From NCBI GenBank assembly GCA_943704525.1, contig CALSCQ010001086.1:1-15575 (forward strand): a stretch of DNA of 15,575 nucleotides, in the 5' to 3' direction. Positions 9,286 to 15,575 of the stretch are shown here, piece after piece. The notes below the pieces were generated by a model that saw only the letters and a list, made by a program, of their open reading frames with translations, ran no database searches and had not been told where the DNA came from. How positions within the stretch are numbered: position 1 is the stretch's first letter; every line of letters starts with the position of its first letter. Position numbers and translations under genes: made by a program. The stretch is from Pigoraptor vietnamica. Lineage: Eukaryota > Opisthokonta > Filasterea.

Positions 9286-10721
9286 TCACTCGCTCTCGCA
9301 CAGCGCGCAGGCAGATTGTAAGGCCATTTCCAGTTTCGGGAAGAGGCACAAAGCGTTATCTGTCGTCGCGCGAGCAATTTCATCCAGCGCTGCCCCTCGC
9401 AGCCGCGCTACGTGAGCAAGCGCGAGTGCGGCGTTGGCGGGCACATTGCGCATCTGTTTCACCGGCGCAAGCGCAGGCGCGTCCGTCTCGATCAGCAGCT
9501 GCGGCAGTGGCACAGTGGACGCGAGCACTTCGACAGACTCGAGTCGCGCGACGGTGGGGGGGACGCTGAAGTGGAAACCGAGCTCAACGCCCGTCCGGAG
9601 CACCTTGGCGCTGCCGTCAAACGCGTGCATGACCACGCGGCGCGCACCGCACTCGGCCAGCAGTTGCAGTGTGGGGCGGCCGGCCGACCGCGAGTGGACA
9701 TTCAGAGCCAGACTGTGCCTCAGCGATAACTGCGCGTGGATTGGCCTACTCCGTGACAATTCAGAAGATAACTAGCACCGCACGTGCGCAGACACACACA
9801 CAGGTACAGAGACAGTGGATCGACACGAATGGACGCCGCGATACAACAAACGCACCTCGACCATCGCACGCAGCACCGCGCGCTGGTCGTCCTTTGCTCT
9901 TGCATCCTGGACGACATGGGGGGAGAAGTCCAGGCCGACCTCCCCTGCAAACGCCACATGTGAGCACTATGGCCGAAGCAATGCTGTCGCGTGAGGGTGC
10001 AGACAGCCGCCGTCCGTGAGCACTATTGCCAAAAAAGAAACAGAAAAAAAAAGAAAACACTGCTTCGCAGGCGAAAGCGCGTGCACTGCAGCCACATTCC
10101 GCCACAAGGCACAATTGAAGGGCACCGCGTGACGTCACACACCAATGCCTGCGATCGCGTCCGCCGAGGCCTCGATGAGCGAAATGGCTTGGGGAAGCTC
10201 ACCTTGCGAAACGCTGCGCTGCGTGCCTGCATGCAGTCGCTCCTTCAGAGGCGTCATGAACGCACCCACGCACGTACACACATACCCACACCACACTTCC
10301 ATGCTCCATTTCCCCTTAACAACATAGAGGCGCAGTACCTGGCTGTTCGCCCGGCTGCAATGGATGGAGGCCAAAGTTCACGGCAACGTGCGGGTGGCGC
10401 ACTGCGATTGCGCGGGTGCTGGCGGGAAAAGGTGCGTCACAACAACGGCAATTCGGGTAACAAAGCGCCCTAGGTAACAAAGAAGCGGCGTGCAGACGGC
10501 GCACCACGTCGACAGGCATGCAGGGCGATCAAGCCAATGCAGCCAGTATGGTAGCAAAGGGCGACCCACGCTGCGTACTCGCGAGGGTGCTCGCACACAG
10601 CGACGGTCGCAGCGACGCCCGCCCTCCGCGCGTCCCGCAAGAGTGCGTCGCAGTCGGTTGTAAATTCGTGCGAGCACAGGTGTGCGTGTACGTCGACGAC
10701 GGGAAATAAAGGCAACGCCAT
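9286..10721 (-). CDS. TATDN3: TATDN3-type TatD metal-dependent hydrolase/DNase, complete, 5 exons
   Basis: TatD-family TIM-barrel hydrolase, with DNase activity known in relatives. Exons on the minus strand: 10721-10579, 10418-10339, 10226-10143, 9944-9856 and 9729-9286; all phases agree, giving 279 aa (human TATDN3 is 274). All metal ligands are present: VVDVHAHL (H12, H14), GEVGLDFSP (E104), NVHSRSAGRP (H144), MHAFDG (H167) and IETDAP (D215). The C-terminal PVKQMRNVPAN and TTDNALCLFPKL are typical of TATDN3 rather than TATDN1. The start at 10721 has a strong context (ACCATGG). Exon 1 could be read on past 10579, but only the GTACGC donor there rejoins the family sequence HVAVNFGLHPLQ in frame. 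It is head-to-head with the PH-SH2 adaptor gene and tail-to-tail with Ena/VASP. Confidence 0.95.
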
Positions 10722-11053
10722 GGTACAGGTGGACGAGACATTGAAGGCACGAGTTCCCTTGCATAACGTCGTTTTCGTTGCACAGTATGCACAGTCTCGC
10801 GTGTGTGGTGTGTCGGTAACATATCACGTGAGCAGTCAGGACAAAGCACTCTCAATTGAAGGCACGCAACAAACATGACGCACGTGTTTCTTTGTGCAAT
10901 TCCGGTCGCGAGCACCGCCGAATGGGTGCCTGAGAGTGGCAGTGGAAGGGCGCTAGAGTGGGGCTGTTATGCAGAGCTCTGCATTGGGAAAGAGACTCGC
11001 ACGCCTCATGTGATCGGTGTGCTTCACGTGGTTTGCGAGCGAGATATCCAGCC
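10722..11053. promoter_or_regulatory. Divergent promoter region between TATDN3 and the PH-SH2 adaptor
   Basis: 332 bp between the TATDN3 start and the best candidate start of the adaptor. Both genes must be controlled from here or from adjacent non-coding exons. No TATA box or other core element stands out. An open plus-strand frame beginning at 10875 is short and unconserved. Confidence 0.45.
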
Positions 11054-13632
11054 ATGGCGGAGGGAGAGCCAGGTCTGCAGTTCCGACAATGTCTGCGGTC
11101 TTTTGGGGGGCGTTTGTGTGTCTTGCGCATGCCTACCTGTGCGTGTGCGTGTGCGTGTGGGCTTGTGGGCGCTGTGCGTTGCTGTTATTGATGGACTTCA
11201 CGTTCGCCGCGTGATAATGTCTGGGTGCCTTCCTGCGTACACGCATGCGTGTGGTGTGCGTGGTGCGCTATTATCGATTGTCTTCGTGTGTCTTCGCTTA
11301 TGTGTCCTTGGCACGCGTTGAATTGCCGCTCCGACAGTGGGCTCTGCGCTCCTTTTGTCCCTCAACTGCCAACTGAAGACAAAGCTGCATGGGCGCACGA
11401 CGCACGACTGGGCCAAGCGCACACTCGTCGCACAAGCAGCCGACGGCGCGGTGGTCGTGAAGGTCTACCCGCAGGGGAAGCACTCGCGCACAGATGTAAG
11501 TCACGTGGCCTGGCCGTTCGATTCGTGCTTGGAGCAGTATGGGCGCTGCACGCGCGCATGCTCGCGCCGCAGTGTACGAACACGCGCACGACTGCATACG
11601 CCTCCACGCGCACCACTGCATACGCCTCCACGCGCACCACTGCATACGCCTCCACGCGCAACCCTCTGAGGCTGCTTCTGGCGATTGTCCAACTCGTAAT
11701 TGCTCATTCCGCAACTGTTTGCATTTCGGGGTAAGCCTACCCACGCACGCCTACGCACGCACGCTGAGCCCCCTGTTGCCGCGCAGGTGATTACGGACCT
11801 CACCTTCTCAGTTTCATCTGTGACCACAATTGCCGAAGTGCCGCGGTACCACCCAAAGCTCGTGTTTTCAATCGATGTTTCGGACGGGCGCACTTTCCTC
11901 GTGCAGCCTGCGAACGGACGGACCGACATGCGCGAGTGGCAGGCGCTGACGGCGAGAGAGAGCCCGGCCGCTGCGCCAATGGTGCGTGTCGTGTGCGTCT
12001 CTGACGTTGGTGTTCTCATTTCATGCAGCAGTGCTTACCAGTCCCCTCTGGTGCCGAATCGGCTGGCTCTGTCGTGTATTCCCAATTAGCTGAAGGGTCG
12101 TGCGAGCGAGAAGGACATGTCAACGCTGTCCGCGCGCGCCGCTGCACCTCCCAGGCCGTCTGTCGGCGAGGTGGAAGCCGCTCTCCGCACCGCCACGGTG
12201 GACGAGGTACGCCTTGCGTGTGCATTCCCTCTGCGTCGTGATTTATAGTTGTTGTTTTCACGCAATGACCCTCAATTGCGCAATCTGTGCAGAAATCCCG
12301 GACGTTGTCGAGCTCCCGATCGGCGACGGACGAGCTGCCGATCCCGCCTGCGTCGCGCACGCTCACTCACGGACCCACGCGCACAAGCTCCGTTCCGGTT
12401 GGGTCGCCATCCGCGCCACGCAACCCCGTCTTGCCAGGACAGTCGGCAACGGTGGGGCGCGCGCAATCGGTACCGCAGCAGAGGCCATCCCTCGACAGCG
12501 CGAACCTCCGCCACGGCGACGGCGAGGGCAAGGGCCCGTGGCATCCGTCGCTGTACCCCGACCTTTCCCCGCTGTCGACCGTGCCAGCCGTGGCGAACGC
12601 GGCTGCCAATGTGTCGCGCACATTGCCCCCCTCTGCATTCGCGCCGTATCCGAATCCGACTCCCGAGGGCGCGCATCGCAGTGGCCACACGCGCACGATG
12701 TCCCACGGCTCAGCCCTTGCGCACGATCCCGTACACGCATTGGGGGCAGCACGGTCGGCGTCGGTGGGGCACGACGCACACGACCGGCGCTCTCGGCAGC
12801 CGTCTGTGCACGTGGTAGAGGAGGAGTATGCGCACGCCATCGATCCCCATTCCACTCCCATCGAGGCATACCGGTGAGTATCTGTGTGTGCAAACGGAAG
12901 GTTGTGGCCGGCCCAGTTTGATGGAGTTGTTGGATGCACGCCAATTTAAGCTGATCGCCATCTCTGTCTGTCTCTGCGGCAGATGGTTCCACGGGCGCAT
13001 CCGTCGGGAGGAGGCTGAGGCGCGGCTTGGCTCCCTACTGCCTGGTTCGTACCTGGTGCGCGAAAGCGAGCGTAAAGCCGGGCAGTACGTCTTATCTGTG
13101 AGGTGAGAAATCTGGGCGTGGCTTGCATTGCGCGTTCCGTCGCTCACGTTCTCCGCACAGGTGGCCCGACGGCTGCTTCGCGCACTTTCTCATCGTCAAC
13201 CCGTCCCCCGGCGCCTATTCCGTCGGAACACTTTCGTTTGCGTCGATTCCCGAGATGCTCGAGTACTACCTGGGTTACCCGCTCGCTTACGCTCAAAGCG
13301 TACTTGAACAGAAATTGCTCATGCCCGTCCTAAGGCCCGGGGCGTCCCAGTCGGCACCCGCGTCGTCAACTGTGTCGCGAACGCCCTCAAACGAAAGTAC
13401 GTCTTCGCGCAGAGGGCCTGAGCCGTCCGCCCCTCCTATGCCGGCCGCCGCTTGGTCCGGTGCCAATAGCAACGGGTCAACGGCCACGGCGGGGGTGCCG
13501 ACGACTGGCGCCCACGCAAATGCGACGGCACCGCCGGTGAAAATGCCGCGCCCGTTTCCGCCCGCGGCGACAACTGCAGGCACCTACGAGAACCAGTTTA
13601 CTCCCGGAAATTATGAAAATGTGCCCGATTGA
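11054..13632 (+). CDS. PH-like / Ser-Pro-rich / SH2 adaptor with C-terminal tandem YEN motifs, 7 exons (first provisional)
   Basis: Cytoplasmic phosphotyrosine adaptor with no kinase or other catalytic domain seen. Exons: 11054-11138 (provisional; strong context GCCATGG), 11338-11495, 11787-11981, 12090-12206, 12293-12873, 12983-13102 and 13161-13632; phases agree, giving about 575 aa. Residues about 45-140 resemble a PH domain, with HDWAKRTLVAQ, two strand-rich stretches and a closing helix whose Trp is in DMREWQALTARE. A long Ser/Pro/His-rich linker follows, with an acidic Tyr site EEEYAHAI. Residues 379 to about 475 are a clear SH2 domain: WFHGRIRREEAEARL, then YLVRES with the phosphate-binding Arg405, then DGCFAHFLI and SFASIPEMLEYYLGYPL. 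The tail ends with TYENQ and NYENVPD. The domain order recalls SH3BP2 and the SH2B adaptors, but orthology is not established. An alternative exon 1 end at 11072 is also phase-compatible. Confidence 0.86.
11591..11662. repeat. 24-bp tandem repeat, three copies, in the intron splitting the PH-like domain
   Basis: Copies begin ACTGCATACGCC at 11591, 11615 and 11639, with an exact 24-nt period and essentially no divergence. They sit in the 291-nt intron 11496-11786. Because 24 is a multiple of three, it produces a repetitive open frame on both strands that is not a real product. Confidence 0.95.
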
Positions 13633-13891
13633 GCGACCTTCAGTTCGTTGCTGCATTTTCAATTAATAATTTTATTTTACGCACAAACGGGCCACGGCCA
13701 CACTCCGAAAAACACATTGCATCCAGTTACAATTTTTTTTTAGGAATTATACAGTCTCATCGGAGAAGTCTATATTTTAACAAGAAAAAACCCCCAAGTC
13801 GGCCGCTATGTTATCGCCGCAAAGTCTTTCACGCGAGATTGTATTCCCTCAAATTAAGCAAAGAAGGCAGCGGAGACAGTGCGACGGAGCC
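13633..13891. other. Tail-to-tail 3' region between the adaptor and G6PD
   Basis: 259 bp between the two stop codons. It is markedly A/T-rich at 13660-13680 and 13730-13790. An AATAAA hexamer lies on the minus strand around 13671-13677, over 200 nt past the G6PD stop, and could serve that gene. No good plus-strand signal is seen for the adaptor. No other gene is present. Confidence 0.5.
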
Positions 13892-15238
13892 TCACAGCTT
13901 CTGAGGGTGGGGCTTCCACTCGTAGGGCTTCTTCGCACGGTGGTACTTGCCCACGTGCTGCACAAACTCGTCCGCCGCCGCAGGGCCCCGGCTGCCGTAC
14001 TCGTAAGGTTCGGGCTTGATCTTCTGCCGCTCGAGGCTGTTGACAATGTAACGGGTCGTTTTAATTGCGGTTTTGCCATTGAGATGACATAGGCAGACAG
14101 CCGAGGGATGAACAGGGCAGCACCAGCAAATCATAGCGAGCAACACAATTCAGTCATAATGCGATTGATATAAATGCATCACTGGGCCAGAAACACTAGA
14201 AAATTAATGGCACTATCCCTGCTGGCAGCGAATAAAGCACTCACGTGTGAAGAATCGGAGTGAAAATTTCCCAGGCCGCCTCGAGCTCATCCGAGCGCAC
14301 AAAGTTGCCATGGTCACCCCGAATGACGTCAAGAATAAGTGCCTGTGGCAATCCAAGAGTCAGCGCAGCGTGGAATGAGTCAACCGAGCAAAAAAATAAA
14401 AAATACACGGACCGACCACATTAATGCGCTGTGGGGCATCGCACCTCGTATGCCTCCGGAATGTACTTGTTCTGGTAGCGCTGCTTGTAGCTGAGGTCGA
14501 GCTCGCTGATCGTCGTCTCCATGCCGACGCTGCCGGGCTCCTTGTTCATGACCTTCGCACACGCGTGGGGCGATTCAGGGAGGCAGCGTTGAGATCGAGC
14601 GAAAAAAAAAAGCAAAGTTGTGAGAAGGGGTTTGAGCGGGTGTAACATTTAGGATGAGCGCACCTTCATGTAAACGGCCTCGTCAGGCTGCACGCGAATG
14701 ACGAGCTCGTTGCGGGCCAACTGCGCATTGCAGCAATATTAGCGAGAGTTGGGAGGTCACGTGGGCGAGACTGTTGCTGCCGTTCACATGCGGGCGCACT
14801 GTACCCACATCCTTCATGAGGCACCCAGGGACATCGTTGAACTGGATGCGAATCTCTGCCTTGCGCTCGTTGAGAGCTGCGAGTTGAGGTTCGCATTAGA
14901 ACGCGGCTGACAAAGAGACACAGCGTACACACACTTACCCTTTCCACACTTCAGCACGAACGGCACTCCTACGTAACAGAATAAACAACGCGCATGTTAG
15001 CGTTGAGGGACTGCAGCATGTGAACAATATGAAACGCAAAAATTGCACGCGCGTACATACCATCCCAGCGCTCATTGCAGATGTACAGCGATGCAACCGC
15101 GAAGGTGGGCGTGACTGAGTCCTTCGGCACGCCCTGGTCCTCGAGGTACCCCTTCTTGGAGCCGTCGGCACTGCCCACGTACTGGCCAACGACCATGTCG
15201 CGCGTCTCGATGGGCCGAATGCAGCGAAGGACCTTGAC
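13892..15238 (-). CDS. G6PD: Glucose-6-phosphate dehydrogenase, C-terminal 227 residues (5' part outside the window), 7 exons
   Basis: First, NADP-dependent enzyme of the oxidative pentose phosphate pathway, cytosolic. Exons on the minus strand: 15238-15061, 14968-14939, 14876-14809, 14720-14664, 14552-14445, 14342-14245 and 14036-13892; phases agree and 227 codons plus stop are present, against about 515 aa in the whole human enzyme. Landmarks in order: [39 protein letters not shown] joined to VPFVLKCGK through a 30-nt exon; [13 protein letters not shown], which keeps the Lys and Arg that bind the structural NADP in the human enzyme; [74 protein letters not shown]. The catalytic and coenzyme-fold half must lie beyond the window, past an intron of at least 337 nt that enters the TG repeat. 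Confidence 0.97.
14939..14968 (-). other. 30-nt micro-exon of G6PD
   Basis: It enters and leaves in phase 1 between the acceptor TTACGTAG and the donor GTAAGT, and encodes VPFVLKCGK plus shared glycines at each edge. This segment is invariant in G6PD, so the exon cannot be skipped without destroying the enzyme core. Confidence 0.9.

Positions 15239-15575
<337 letters not shown>

Noticed and set aside
10470-10578. Unspliced extension of TATDN3 exon 1 to the next stop
   Set aside because: It breaks TATDN3 homology. The GTACGC donor at 10578 and the acceptor at 10419 rejoin the family sequence in phase 2.
12023-12241. Use of the acceptor at TTTCATGCAG before 12030 for the adaptor
   Set aside because: It gives a Cys/Arg-rich frame that does not fit the next exon. 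The AATTAG acceptor at 12089 keeps phase 0 through to the SH2 domain.
12363-12992. 209-codon minus-strand frame opposite the adaptor linker
   Set aside because: No homology, and it is antisense to an exon with consistent splice phases that leads directly into the SH2 domain.

Overview
This is a gene-dense, GC-rich eukaryotic nuclear window. Every recognised gene is interrupted by short spliceosomal introns (58 to about 320 nt where bounded), and many introns start with GTGCGT or GTGCGC rather than GTAAGT. An Ena/VASP protein, a PH-SH2 tyrosine-signalling adaptor, a PAXBP1/GCFC protein, TATDN3 and G6PD together suggest a unicellular relative of animals. A choanoflagellate or other holozoan fits best, but another GC-rich unikont such as an amoebozoan cannot be excluded. 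Exon boundaries were set by hand from splice motifs, phase continuity and remembered family sequence, without alignment software.

Layout. 1-115 is a (CA)n tract. 457-682 (-) is the first exon of an unrecognised gene whose intron runs into the repeat. 683-2677 holds no gene I can recognise, apart from a doubtful coding-like stretch near 850-1300. 2678-6288 (-) is a complete 10-exon PAXBP1/GCFC homologue (850 aa). 6624-8762 (+) is a complete 10-exon Ena/VASP homologue (403 aa). 9286-10721 (-) is a complete 5-exon TATDN3-type TatD metallohydrolase (279 aa). About 11054-13632 (+) is a 7-exon adaptor with a PH-like domain, a Ser/Pro-rich linker, an SH2 domain and a C-terminal pair of YEN motifs (about 575 aa; first exon provisional). 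13892-15238 (-) is the C-terminal 227 codons of glucose-6-phosphate dehydrogenase in seven exons. 15461-15575 is a (TG)n tract.

From 2678 onward the genes alternate strand strictly (-,+,-,+,-). This gives two head-to-head pairs sharing short promoter regions (6289-6623 and 10722-11053) and two tail-to-tail pairs. The genes do not form one pathway: RNA processing/transcription, actin assembly, nuclease/hydrolase, phosphotyrosine signalling and the pentose phosphate pathway. The most interesting item is the adaptor, whose tail carries two Grb2-SH2-type YxN sites directly before the stop. Ena/VASP and the adaptor would both act in cortical signalling and cytoskeletal control, but they are not adjacent and a link is only inference.
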